Source: Paenibacillus dakarensis (GTDB taxonomy: Bacteria; Bacillota; Bacilli; Paenibacillales; Paenibacillaceae). Taken from it: DNA of 64,000 nt. Below are positions 52,763-62,002 of this stretch, in pieces; the stretch's first letter is position 1; each line of letters begins with the position of its first letter. The notes under the pieces were generated by a model. The model was not told the origin of the DNA. It saw only the letters and a program-made list of their open reading frames with translations, and made no database searches. A program made the translations under genes and the position numbers. The DNA lies in contig NZ_CDSE01000021.1 in the NCBI RefSeq assembly GCF_001373415.1, positions 1 to 64,000 on the forward strand. The letters are read 5' to 3'.

Positions 52763-53731
52763 GTGAGGATCATCCGTACTATAGCAAAAGAAGCAGGCCC
52801 GGCACCTGCCCGAAAACGGGCGCCAAGGTTAACAGGCCGCAGCTCACTTTATTCTAGGTGGCCTCTCCATCTGATGTTTCTGCCAGGAGCAATATTGCTC
52901 CTGGTGTATCATTATTTCCCAACCTTCGGGTTTGTCATCGCTTTTCAAGACTTTATTCCGGCTAAAGGCTTTTTCAAATCGGAGTGGACGGGATGGGAGA
53001 ACTTCAAATATATTTTGGAGCTTCCGAACTTTTATCAAGTGCTGTGGAACACCTTTTATATTTCACTGCTTAAGGTGATAACCGGTCAAATCTTTCCGAT
53101 TCTGATCGCGCTGCTGCTCAACGAAATGCGAATCAGGGCAGTGAAACGAACGGTGCAGACCCTGATTTATCTACCGCATTTTATGTCATGGGTCATTTTG
53201 GGCGGAATTCTGATCGATATTTTGTCCCCAAGCAAGGGGATCATCAATCAGATCATTACCGCCTTGGGCTTCGAGCCCGTGTTCTTTTTAGGTAATCCGG
53301 ATATTTTCCCGTATGTGCTTGTCGGATCAGATCTTTGGAAGGATTTTGGCTTTAGTACAATTGTCTATTTGGCGGCGCTCACAAGCATTAACCCGAGTCT
53401 TTACGAAGCGGCGGTAGTGGACGGGGCCTCAAGATGGAAGCAAACGATCAATATTACGCTGCCGGGGATGATGCCAGTCATCATTCTGATGGCCACACTC
53501 AGCATGGGGCAAATTTTAAACGCGGGCTTCGAGCAGGTGTTCAACCTGTACAGCCCAACTGTGTATGAAACCGGAGATATTATTGATACGCTGGTCTACC
53601 GGATGGGATTGGTTCAAGCCCAGTACGGCTTGGCCACTGCAATCGGACTGTTTAAATCAGCCGTGTCTCTGGTGCTCATCTCGACGTCTTATTATATGGC
53701 TTATCGCTTCGCCAACTATCGAATTTTCTAA
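52763..53731 (+). CDS. Carbohydrate ABC transporter permease (LplB type)
   Basis: 322 residues, six membrane helices, preceded by a basic, Pro/Arg-rich N-terminus. Signature H-L-M-F-L-P-G-A-I-L-L-L-V-Y, and EAA loop Y-E-A-A-V-V-D-G-A-S. The GTG start 9 nt after the previous stop has only a weak ribosome site, so translation may depend on coupling. Partner of the permease at 53749. Confidence 0.9.
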   Translation: MRIIRTIAKEAGPAPARKRAPRLTGRSSLYSRWPLHLMFLPGAILLLVYHYFPTFGFVIAFQDFIPAKGFFKSEWTGWENFKYILELPNFYQVLWNTFYISLLKVITGQIFPILIALLLNEMRIRAVKRTVQTLIYLPHFMSWVILGGILIDILSPSKGIINQIITALGFEPVFFLGNPDIFPYVLVGSDLWKDFGFSTIVYLAALTSINPSLYEAAVVDGASRWKQTINITLPGMMPVIILMATLSMGQILNAGFEQVFNLYSPTVYETGDIIDTLVYRMGLVQAQYGLATAIGLFKSAVSLVLISTSYYMAYRFANYRIF

Positions 53732-53748
53732 GGAAGGAGACTGAAACT

Positions 53749-54636
53749 GTGGTTGAGGACAAATCCTGGGCTTCGCGGACACTCATTACAGCCAACTACG
53801 TCTTCATGATCTTCCTGTCACTGCTGTGTGTTCTGCCGCTGGTTCATATCTGGGCCATTTCCTTCAGTTCGGACCAGGCGGCTGCATCCGGCTTTGTCAG
53901 CCTGTGGCCGGTTGATTTTACGCTCGACGCCTACCGGTTCGTGCTCGGCAAGCCGAATTTTCTGAACGCACTTTTGGTCACTCTGCAAAGGGTGTTCTTA
54001 GGTCTTCCGATCAACCTGCTGCTCATTATCCTGATGGCTTATCCGCTGTCGAAAGAAACGCATGTATTTCCCTGGAGAACGGTGTATGCCTGGTTTGTTG
54101 TCTTTACGATGCTGGTACACGGCGGCCTGATCCCTACGTACATGGTTGTGAAGGAGACGGGGATCATCAACTCAATTTGGGCGCTTATTTTGCCTGGAGC
54201 GGTTCCGGTCTTTAGCGTGGTGCTGATGCTGAACTTCTTCCGCCAGCTGCCCAGGGAGATTGAAGATGCGGCCTTTATTGATGGGGCAGGACATTTTACG
54301 ATGCTCACGCGGATATTTGTTCCGCTTTCCCTTCCCGTCATTGCAACAGTCACGCTTTTCTCTACGGTGGGTCATTGGAACGCCTGGTTTGACGGAATGA
54401 TTTATATGAAATCTCCGGATCAGTACCCGCTGCAGACTTATCTGCGTACGATTATTATCACGCTGGACTTTACCAATCTGGGATCGGAGGATGCCTTGAA
54501 AATGGCTGAAAACGTATCAGAAAGGACGACCAGAGCAGCTCAAATCTTACTTGGGGCATTGCCGATCCTTCTCGTATATCCGTTTCTTCAGAAGTATTTC
54601 ATGAAAGGAATGGTGATGGGAAGTGTCAAAGGATAA
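53749..54636 (+). CDS. Carbohydrate ABC transporter permease (LplC type)
   Basis: 295 residues, six membrane helices, with the EAA loop E-I-E-D-A-A-F-I-D-G-A-G and the closing G-M-V-M-G-S-V-K-G. GTG start with AAGGAGA upstream. The rhamnosidase gene overlaps its end by 14 nt. As in the other transporter, the ATPase is not encoded here. Confidence 0.92.
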   Translation: MVEDKSWASRTLITANYVFMIFLSLLCVLPLVHIWAISFSSDQAAASGFVSLWPVDFTLDAYRFVLGKPNFLNALLVTLQRVFLGLPINLLLIILMAYPLSKETHVFPWRTVYAWFVVFTMLVHGGLIPTYMVVKETGIINSIWALILPGAVPVFSVVLMLNFFRQLPREIEDAAFIDGAGHFTMLTRIFVPLSLPVIATVTLFSTVGHWNAWFDGMIYMKSPDQYPLQTYLRTIIITLDFTNLGSEDALKMAENVSERTTRAAQILLGALPILLVYPFLQKYFMKGMVMGSVKG

Positions 54637-57600
54637 CGTAATCAATCATGACAAGGGGGCTTCTGGGAGGATGAATGAACAGAAGGCAGACTGGAAGGCG
54701 GAGTGGATTTGGGGCGGAGAGGAAGAAAGCCCGAGGAATGAATGGTGGTGCTTTCGTAAAAATTTTACGCTGCAGCCGATGGAGGCGCCCGGTGCTAAGC
54801 TCTCGATCACGGCAGATTCAAGATATGTTCTTTACGTGAATGGGGTAAGAGTCGGCCAGGGCCCTTCACGGAGCTGGCCGGCTCAGCAATCCTACGATAC
54901 GTATGAGGTCGGGGATTTGCTTCGGGAAGGAGAAGGAAATGTGATTGCTGTGTTGGTACAGCACTTCGGTACTTCCACCTTCTCCTACGTAAGAGGACGG
55001 GGCGGTCTGCTCGTTCAGCTGGAACTGCCAGAAGGAAACCAATCTGCCCCGCAGATTGTTACGGATGGCAGCTGGAAAGCGCTCAAGCATCCGGGGCAGG
55101 ATCCGAAGGCTCAGCGTATGGCTATGCAGCTGGCCTTTACGGAGCGAATCGATGCACGGCAATTTGACCCGGAATGGATGATGTGCGGATATGACGACAG
55201 CAGCTGGGAACAGGCCCGGGTTATCGGACCGGCAGGTATGTCCCCATGGACTGAATTGGTGCCGCGCAGCATTCCGTTTCTCACGGAGGAACCCGTCTTT
55301 CCGGTACGTGTACAATCTCTTAAGCGGGTGGAGCCTTATCGCTGGACAACCACACTGGATACCCGGGCCCAGATGGCACCGGAAAGTCAGAATCATGCGA
55401 ATGCCTATAACTTTGCGGGCTTCCTAGGCACTGTAATCCGGGCTGAGCGGGCGGGGAGTGCCGTAATGAGCTTTGCTCATACGCCTCCAACTTTACAAGC
55501 TGTTATTATAAACGGCGTCCGGTTTGAAAAGAGCGGCATGAAAGGCATCCGATCTGAGAAGTTCCTTGAGTTTTCGCTTCAGGCGGGGGATAATCTCGTT
55601 CTGATTGTTATGGCCGGAAGTGAACATGGAAGGAATATTATTTTTGGTTTAGATGCCGATGTTTCCTTTACCGTGGTCTCTCCTGACCAAGATGCGTCCA
55701 GGATGGAGGGGATGTCTCCGTTTATCTCGATCGGGCCGTTTGAGATGTTTGAATATATTGATCACCGTTATGGCGAGGAGGAAAGAGCCAAGCAAAGGAT
55801 CATCAAGGCTTGCGGTGACTTTGAAAGCACCGTAGAGGGCGGGGATACAGCTTCACTGGAAACTCTGGATCTGTTCCGTTCGATCGGCATCTCCTCTCGT
55901 AAGGAGGAGCTGTCCGCCTATCAGGAATGGATTCGGCCCATGCCGGAAGCTTATGCAGCGAAGGAATCTGTTTCCGCGCTTGCTGTATGGAAGAAGAAGG
56001 AGCAGGCACTTCCGGTGCCCCGCTCGCTGCAGCAGCTGGCTGCAGTTAACCGTATTCCAGCCGCGATTCCCATGTTTGCCGGCGCGGATACAGAGATCAT
56101 CGTTGACTTCGGCAAGCAGGGGGCCGGGTATATTTCCTTTGATGTCGAGGCCGGAGACGGAACCATTCTTGATTTCTACGGTTTCGAGCATATGCAGGAT
56201 GGCTGGATTCAATATACTAATTATCTGGAAAATACGTTCCGGTATACCTGCCGGGAGGGCCGGCAGACGTACGTTTCTCCAGTACGGAGGGGCTTCCGGT
56301 ATCTGATGATCACTGTACGGGGAGCCTCACGGCCGGTGAAGGTGCATCAGATCCACTTATTGCAAAGCCATTATCCTGCTCCGGAAGTAGGACGGTTCCT
56401 CTGCTCGGATTCGCTGCTGAATGAGGCCTGGAAAATGAGCCGTCATACGACCCGGCTGTGTATGGAAGATACCTTTGTAGACTGCCCGATGTATGAGCAG
56501 ACCTTCTGGGTCGGGGACAGCCGGAATGAAGCGCTCATCGGCTATTATCTGTTCGGTGCCGAGGAATTGGTGGAAAGATGCCTGGACCTGGTGCCGGGCT
56601 CACGGGACATGACGCCGCTGTATGCGGATCAGGTACCGACCGGCTGGAGCAGCGTCATTCCGAACTGGACCTTTTTCTGGGTCATTGCCTGCCGGGAATA
56701 TTATGCCCGGACAGGTAAAGAGGACTTCCTGTACCGGATCTGGCCGGATGTCGTATACACGCTGGATCATTATTTAATGCTTCGTGATTCACAGGGACTG
56801 CTCTCCCTGGATGCATGGAACTTCCTGGATTGGGCGCCGATCGACCAGCCAAGGGAAGGCGTGGTATCACACCAGAATATGTTCCTTGTCCGTGCACTTC
56901 GCTCCGCGGCGGAAATTGCGGAGTTGACCGGTGACCAGGATAAGCAGGCGGCTTATCTGAAGGCATCGGAGGAGCTGCGGCAAGCGATCAATGCTCATCT
57001 TTGGTCGGAAGAACAGCAGGCATATCTGGACTGTATCCATGCTGATGGCAGACCTTCTTCCATCTTCAGCATGCAGTCACAGGTAACGGCGCTGCTCTGC
57101 CGGATTCCTGACGGAGAGCGCAAGGAACGGATTCTCGGCTATTTAGATGTGGAGCCGGAAGGATTTGTACCCATCGGCAGTCCGTTCATGGCCTTCTTCT
57201 ACTACGAGGCGCTTATACAGGCAGGGCGCCATCAGGACATGATTGAGGATATTCGGACCCAGTACGCGCAGATGATCGAATATGATGCGACCACCTGCTG
57301 GGAGATGTACCCCAAGCTGAAGGACGGCAAGCCTGATCCGCAGAATTTGACGCGAAGCCACTGCCATGCCTGGTCGGCAGCCCCCGGCTATTTCCTCGGT
57401 ACGACGGTTCTTGGTGTTCAGGGTGAGACGGCCGGCTGGAGCAAGGTTTCTATCCAGCCGGAGCTTTGCGGCTTGACTTGGGCCCGGGGAAGCGTTCCGC
57501 TTCCGCAAGACGGCCGGATCGATGTGGCCTGGAAGCTGGATCCGGAAGGATTCATGAGCCTGCAGGTTTGGCTGCCGGATACAGTGGAAGCCGAAGTGAA

Positions 57601-57673
57601 GCTGCCAGAGGGCGTCCGTGGAAAGGTTCAAATTCACCGTATTGGTATCGACGCTGATGCGTTGACGGTGTAA
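54623..57673 (+). CDS. GH78-family alpha-L-rhamnosidase
   Basis: 1016 residues, no signal peptide, so intracellular. N-terminal beta-sandwich domains (Y-V-L-Y-V-N-G-V-R-V-G near residue 70), then an (alpha/alpha)6 barrel with the GH78-type active-site stretch E-D-T-F-V-D-C-P and W-V-G-D-S-R-N-E-A (about 615-640), and a C-terminal beta domain. It would cleave terminal alpha-L-rhamnose from imported glycosides or pectin fragments. Start: GTG at 54623 inside the permease gene; an ATG at 54671 directly abuts GGGAGG and is possible but badly spaced. Confidence 0.85.
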   Translation: MSKDNVINHDKGASGRMNEQKADWKAEWIWGGEEESPRNEWWCFRKNFTLQPMEAPGAKLSITADSRYVLYVNGVRVGQGPSRSWPAQQSYDTYEVGDLLREGEGNVIAVLVQHFGTSTFSYVRGRGGLLVQLELPEGNQSAPQIVTDGSWKALKHPGQDPKAQRMAMQLAFTERIDARQFDPEWMMCGYDDSSWEQARVIGPAGMSPWTELVPRSIPFLTEEPVFPVRVQSLKRVEPYRWTTTLDTRAQMAPESQNHANAYNFAGFLGTVIRAERAGSAVMSFAHTPPTLQAVIINGVRFEKSGMKGIRSEKFLEFSLQAGDNLVLIVMAGSEHGRNIIFGLDADVSFTVVSPDQDASRMEGMSPFISIGPFEMFEYIDHRYGEEERAKQRIIKACGDFESTVEGGDTASLETLDLFRSIGISSRKEELSAYQEWIRPMPEAYAAKESVSALAVWKKKEQALPVPRSLQQLAAVNRIPAAIPMFAGADTEIIVDFGKQGAGYISFDVEAGDGTILDFYGFEHMQDGWIQYTNYLENTFRYTCREGRQTYVSPVRRGFRYLMITVRGASRPVKVHQIHLLQSHYPAPEVGRFLCSDSLLNEAWKMSRHTTRLCMEDTFVDCPMYEQTFWVGDSRNEALIGYYLFGAEELVERCLDLVPGSRDMTPLYADQVPTGWSSVIPNWTFFWVIACREYYARTGKEDFLYRIWPDVVYTLDHYLMLRDSQGLLSLDAWNFLDWAPIDQPREGVVSHQNMFLVRALRSAAEIAELTGDQDKQAAYLKASEELRQAINAHLWSEEQQAYLDCIHADGRPSSIFSMQSQVTALLCRIPDGERKERILGYLDVEPEGFVPIGSPFMAFFYYEALIQAGRHQDMIEDIRTQYAQMIEYDATTCWEMYPKLKDGKPDPQNLTRSHCHAWSAAPGYFLGTTVLGVQGETAGWSKVSIQPELCGLTWARGSVPLPQDGRIDVAWKLDPEGFMSLQVWLPDTVEAEVKLPEGVRGKVQIHRIGIDADALTV

Positions 57674-57693
57674 AAATACAGCCATGACCGCCT

Positions 57694-57735
57694 AAAGGGG
57701 AATGTTCTTTGTAAAAAAGGACATTCCCCTTTTAT
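57694..57735 (+). terminator. Terminator between rhamnosidase and sensor kinase
   Basis: AAAGGGGAATGT pairs with ACATTCCCCTTTT around a 15-nt loop, ending in TTTT. It separates the metabolic genes from the regulatory pair, or acts as an attenuator that lowers expression of the regulators. Confidence 0.85.
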
Positions 57736-57741
57736 TGTGGA

Positions 57742-59565
57742 ATGCCTTTTTATAGACAGGAGGTGAAATCCATAAAACTTCGCAAACGGCTATCAAGTAT
57801 TTATGCGAAGCTGATTGCTTCCTTTCTCATCGTTCTGGTTCCGGTTTATATGATCAGTCTCGCTATGAACGAAGAAGGAGAAGCTTCAGTTCGACGGGAA
57901 ATCGAGAATTCCATGAATTCGCGTGTCAGCTTTTATATCCGGCTGCTTGAGAATGAGTTCTCCAGGATTATCCAGATGGAGAAGGAGTTTATTAATGACC
58001 GACAGCTGAGAAGGCTCAGCTTTGCGGCATCCATTATGGATGATGTTGAATTCCGGGAAGCTGTGTATGCCATTAATGCACGGCTCAAAACCATGATGAA
58101 CTCAAACAACTACATCATGGATGCAGATGTGTTTCTGCCGGAGCAGAAGCGGATCGTATCGGCCATTCATTTTTACGACAAAATTCCGGGGGAGGAGTAC
58201 GAAGCGCTTAGGTCAGTCAGTTCGCGGAACCAGCATCCGTTTGTTTTTTGGAATAACCGGTTGTTTGTCAGCTTTCCCTATTCGGATCTGGCTCTGATTA
58301 ACGATGAGGACCCCATCTTTCTCGTCAGTGCAGAAATTTCACAGAATCAAATCCGGGATGTGCTGAAGCGTCTGAAGATTGGCAGCAGCGGTGGAGCGAT
58401 GCTGATCGGACAGGATGGCCTTTGGTCGGTGTCTACGGATCCGGATATAGAGATGCTGCAGGCATCCCTTTCCTTGCTTCGGAAACAGCGGGAAAAAGAG
58501 GAGGGTGGCGGTCCTTCGGATAACGGCGGATTTACGACCGCGGAGATCAAGGATAAGAAACACTGGATTGCTTATCATGAATCCCCGCAGCTTGGAATCA
58601 GCCTGCTGATGTATATGCCAGAGGGAGATATGCTCGGCTCTCAGGCACGCAACCGGGTCTGGTTCTGGCTGCTGTCAGGCTTCTCCATCGTGGTTTCTAT
58701 CTGGTTCTCCTACTGGATATTCAGGCAGATTCATCTTCCCATTAAAAGGCTGGTGAGGGCTTTTCAGCGTGTAGAGGATGGCAACCTGAACATCGAAATC
58801 AAGCAAAAGCGATCGGATGAATTCTATTATTTATATCAGCAGTTCAATGGCATGGTCAGACGGATCAATGAGCTGATTCACGAGGTGTATGAGCAGAAGT
58901 ACCGGGCAAATCTGTCCGAGCTTCGCCAGCTGCAGTCCCAGATCAATCCGCATTTTTTGTACAACAGCTTTTTTGTCCTGTCCCGTATGGCTAAATATGA
59001 GGATTATGAGAGCATCTCCCGGTTGTCCGATTATTTGGGCAGCTACTTCCGGTTTGTTACTCGGACCCATTCAGACGAGGTGCCTCTGGTGGAGGAGGTC
59101 AATTATGCGAGGACCTATGTTCAGATTCAGGATTTCCGGTTTGAGGACCGGATCAGAATTGATTTTGACGACCTTCCGGATGCCTTCCATGAGATTGGGG
59201 TTCCGCGCCTGATCGTTCAGCCGGTGGTGGAAAATGTCTATGAACACGGCCTTAAGAACAAGGTAAGAGACGGATTGATCCGGGTGAATTTCCACAAAAA
59301 GAACGAGCATTTAATCATTATGGTTGAGGATAACGGGGAGGGAATGACAGAGGAGGAATTACAGCAGCTGACCGCAGCCCTGGCCCGTGTGGAGGATGAT
59401 ATGGAGACAACCGGGCTGGTCAATGTAAACCGGAGACTGAAGCTCCGGTATGGACCGACGGCAGGACTCGAGCTGCACAATATTCCTGACGGTGGACTAA
59501 GGGTTGAAATCAAGATCCCATTAACCAAGGAGGAGAATGATGTACAATATCCTGATCGTGGATGA
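57742..59565 (+). CDS. YesM-type sensor histidine kinase
   Basis: Up to 607 residues. Membrane helix near 20-40, an extracellular sensor (about 45-300), second helix about 305-325, HAMP, and a His_kinase domain with the hallmark Q-I-N-P-H-F-L-Y-N-S carrying the phosphorylated His, then an ATPase domain with D-N-G-E-G-M. Start uncertain: the ATG at 57742 directly follows a terminator and has no ribosome site, while a perfect AGGAGGTG at 57758-57765 is 6 nt before an in-frame ATA at 57772. It senses an extracellular sugar and acts with the response regulator that overlaps its end. Confidence 0.9.
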   Translation: MPFYRQEVKSIKLRKRLSSIYAKLIASFLIVLVPVYMISLAMNEEGEASVRREIENSMNSRVSFYIRLLENEFSRIIQMEKEFINDRQLRRLSFAASIMDDVEFREAVYAINARLKTMMNSNNYIMDADVFLPEQKRIVSAIHFYDKIPGEEYEALRSVSSRNQHPFVFWNNRLFVSFPYSDLALINDEDPIFLVSAEISQNQIRDVLKRLKIGSSGGAMLIGQDGLWSVSTDPDIEMLQASLSLLRKQREKEEGGGPSDNGGFTTAEIKDKKHWIAYHESPQLGISLLMYMPEGDMLGSQARNRVWFWLLSGFSIVVSIWFSYWIFRQIHLPIKRLVRAFQRVEDGNLNIEIKQKRSDEFYYLYQQFNGMVRRINELIHEVYEQKYRANLSELRQLQSQINPHFLYNSFFVLSRMAKYEDYESISRLSDYLGSYFRFVTRTHSDEVPLVEEVNYARTYVQIQDFRFEDRIRIDFDDLPDAFHEIGVPRLIVQPVVENVYEHGLKNKVRDGLIRVNFHKKNEHLIIMVEDNGEGMTEEELQQLTAALARVEDDMETTGLVNVNRRLKLRYGPTAGLELHNIPDGGLRVEIKIPLTKEENDVQYPDRG

Positions 59566-61225
59566 CGAACCGAAAATAGTAAACCTTCTGTATGATCAGC
59601 TTTTGGATTGGAGTCCGGTGGAGATGGAGGTGTACCGGGCGTATTCTGCGCAGGAGGCTGCACAGATTATAGAAAAAACAAAGTTTCATATCGCGCTCAT
59701 GGACATTCATATGCCGGGCATGACAGGTCTTGAGCTTCAGCAGCGGATGGTTCAGCTGTGGCCGCGCTGCCGGGTGATTTTTCTGACGGCGTACAATGAT
59801 TTTGATTATGTGCAGTCCGCGCTTCGGCACGGAGCCGTTGATTTTATTCTGAAAATCGAGAATGATGATGCGATTCTGGCTTCATTGAACAAGGCGCTGG
59901 CGAGTCTGAAGAAGGACACGGTGGTGGAGCAGTACATGGTGAAAGCCGAGCAGAAATTCAAGGCTGCAAGGCCGATGCTGCAAAAAGAGTACCTCTGGAG
60001 CCTGCTCCAGGGAGAGCTTCCGCCGGGGCAGCTCGGCCCTGAGCGGTTTCAGGATCTCCAGCTGCCCTTTGATTCTGATGAAAGAGTGCTGCTGGTTGCC
60101 GCGCGGGTGGATCACTGGCGGGAACTGATCAAGCCGTCTGATAAGCCGCTGCTCATTTACGGAATTGACAATATTGCTGCCGAGTTTCTGAATCCCGTTC
60201 GAAGCGCGTTCTGCGCGGACGGCAATCAACATCTTGTTTGGTTCATCCAGCCCTCCACGAAGGCGGAGAGCCTGTCCGATTGGAAATCCTGCTTAACCTA
60301 TGTAATGGGCACGATGTCGGATATTCAGGAAGCATGCGAGGGGCTTCTAAAGCTGCCGGTCTCCGTGGCGGTCAGCCATGATGCCTGCAGCTGGATGGAT
60401 ACGCCGGTTCAATACCTGAAGCTTCAGCAGATGCTGTGGAGAGGCCTTGGCCTCGGGAGGGAAATGATTGTGCAGGACAGCCCCGTTTCCGGTAAGGGAC
60501 CCTGCGGAAGCCGCGAGGAAGCGATCCGGCAGGAGCTGGTTCTGCAGCTGCGAAAGCTCAAACGCCTGCAGGATCATCTCGAAAGCGGGGAGCAGGAGGA
60601 TTTCCTGGACATTTACCGGGAGATCTCGGAATTTGCGCAGCGATTGGCTAAACAGCCTGAATATTATACCTCCCTGCTTGAAATTCAGTATGGGCTCATT
60701 TCCTTGTATTTATCTTATATCAACCAGTCCGAGCTGATGGAAGAGACCGCCGGAAAAATCAGCCTGGACCCGCTTCTCGGCAAAAAAATGTTTCGTTCCT
60801 GGGAGGAAGCGGAGGTCTATTTCTCAAGGCTGGCGGCCCAGCTGTTCTCACTCCGGGGCAGTGACCAGAAGAACCGGACCGGCTGGATTTTGTCCACGCT
60901 TCATCAATATATTGAGACCCATTTTAATGGGGATGTATCCCTCGACTATTTGGCAGACCTTGTCGGGCTTCATCCGGCTTATCTGTCGAGGCTGTATAAA
61001 CAGGCGACAGGCTACCGGCTGTCAGATTATATCAAGGAGATTCGAATTCATAAAGCAAAGGAGCTTCTGGCCGACCCGCGGCTGAGAGTACACGAGGTGG
61101 CAACCCGGGTAGGCTTCGAGACCTCTTATTACTTTTCAAAGGTGTTCAAGAAAGAAATGAATCTCACCCCTCAGGAATACAGGGAACGCTGTGCGAAGCG
61201 TTCAATCGTAGACAGCTCGCCTTAA
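59537..61225 (+). CDS. YesN-type AraC-family response regulator
   Basis: 562 residues. N-terminal receiver domain with D11/D10 acidic pair in V-D-D-E, phosphorylated D56 in M-D-I-H-M-P, T in F-L-T-A-Y and K in I-L-K-I. A long helical linker follows, and a C-terminal AraC double helix-turn-helix (about 455-555: L-A-D-L-V-G-L-H-P-A-Y-L-S-R-L; V-A-T-R-V-G-F-E-T-S-Y-Y-F-S-K-V). ATG start after AAGGAGGAG; overlaps the kinase gene by 29 nt. It should activate the transporter/rhamnosidase operon upstream. Confidence 0.93.
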   Translation: MMYNILIVDDEPKIVNLLYDQLLDWSPVEMEVYRAYSAQEAAQIIEKTKFHIALMDIHMPGMTGLELQQRMVQLWPRCRVIFLTAYNDFDYVQSALRHGAVDFILKIENDDAILASLNKALASLKKDTVVEQYMVKAEQKFKAARPMLQKEYLWSLLQGELPPGQLGPERFQDLQLPFDSDERVLLVAARVDHWRELIKPSDKPLLIYGIDNIAAEFLNPVRSAFCADGNQHLVWFIQPSTKAESLSDWKSCLTYVMGTMSDIQEACEGLLKLPVSVAVSHDACSWMDTPVQYLKLQQMLWRGLGLGREMIVQDSPVSGKGPCGSREEAIRQELVLQLRKLKRLQDHLESGEQEDFLDIYREISEFAQRLAKQPEYYTSLLEIQYGLISLYLSYINQSELMEETAGKISLDPLLGKKMFRSWEEAEVYFSRLAAQLFSLRGSDQKNRTGWILSTLHQYIETHFNGDVSLDYLADLVGLHPAYLSRLYKQATGYRLSDYIKEIRIHKAKELLADPRLRVHEVATRVGFETSYYFSKVFKKEMNLTPQEYRERCAKRSIVDSSP

Positions 61226-61255
61226 AAAGTTATATGAAAAGTAAAAATTGTATTG

Positions 61256-61285
61256 TGGATACCCCGATTTTTAGAGGGCTATAAT
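61256..61285 (+). promoter_or_regulatory. Promoter of the histidine-phosphatase gene
   Basis: TGGATA, 18 nt, TATAAT. The predicted start falls at about 61291, right at the base of the hairpin described next. Confidence 0.6.
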
Positions 61286-61287
61286 GA

Positions 61288-61340
61288 CAGTACATCCGGG
61301 GGAAGCTGCCTAAAAGGCATATTAACACCGGATGAAACTG
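61288..61340 (+). other. Structured 5' leader hairpin
   Basis: CATCCGG (61293-61299) pairs with CCGGATG (61328-61334), enclosing a purine-rich internal loop and a TGCCT/AGGCA hairpin; CAGT/ACTG can extend the base. No T run follows, so it is not a terminator. It may be a 5' stabilising hairpin or a small ligand-binding structure; I do not recognise a known riboswitch class. Confidence 0.5.
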
Positions 61341-61358
61341 AAGAAATGGAGGTCAGGT

Positions 61359-61967
61359 ATGACCCGGTTTTACTTGATCCGGCATGGAGAAACAGAGTGG
61401 AACAGCGACGGAAACCGCTACTGCGGCAGAAGCGACATCGTATTGTCGGATAAGGGGGAGGATCAGGTTAGGGAAGCTGCCAGGCTAATGTCGGGGACCC
61501 GGCTCGATGCGGTTTACAGCTCTCCGTTAATCAGGGCAGTACGTACGGCGGAGCGAATCGCCGAGTCCAGAGGACTGAATGTGATCACCGATGATCGTTT
61601 GACGGAGATGGATTTTGGAGCATGGGAGGGGCTTCGCCCTCCGGAAATCCAAGGATCATACTTGGAGAACTGGAACAGCTGGAACGAGCGGCCCGACCAC
61701 GTACGAATAGGCATGACAGGTGAAACTGCCCTGGAGGCAAGTGATCGCCTTATTGATTTTTTTCAGGAAATAGCGCTGAACAGCCCCGATGCCAGGATTG
61801 CTGTTGCAGGCCACAGTACGGTTTATCGCTTGTTTTTGGCCCGAATTCTGGGAATGCCTCTTTCCCGTTATCGCCAGATTCATGTTTACAATGCCGGTAT
61901 TACAACACTCCAATGTGATGGAAGGAGGGTGGAATTGGTCCAGCTGAACGCGGGCCCGATCCGGTAG
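61359..61967 (+). CDS. Histidine phosphatase family protein (phosphoglycerate-mutase-like)
   Basis: 202 residues from the ATG at 61359, 7 nt after GGAGG; an earlier in-frame ATG at 61332 lies in the leader structure. Catalytic R-H-G-E-T near the N-terminus (phospho-histidine acceptor), a second arginine in Y-S-S-P-L-I-R-A, and the partner histidine in V-A-G-H-S. Broad-specificity phosphatases such as PhoE and cobalamin-pathway CobC share this build. The substrate is not evident; no cobalamin genes are near. Confidence 0.9.
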   Translation: MTRFYLIRHGETEWNSDGNRYCGRSDIVLSDKGEDQVREAARLMSGTRLDAVYSSPLIRAVRTAERIAESRGLNVITDDRLTEMDFGAWEGLRPPEIQGSYLENWNSWNERPDHVRIGMTGETALEASDRLIDFFQEIALNSPDARIAVAGHSTVYRLFLARILGMPLSRYRQIHVYNAGITTLQCDGRRVELVQLNAGPIR

Positions 61968-62002
61968 GATCTCACCTAATTTGAAAACAGAATGGGGGAA
62001 AA

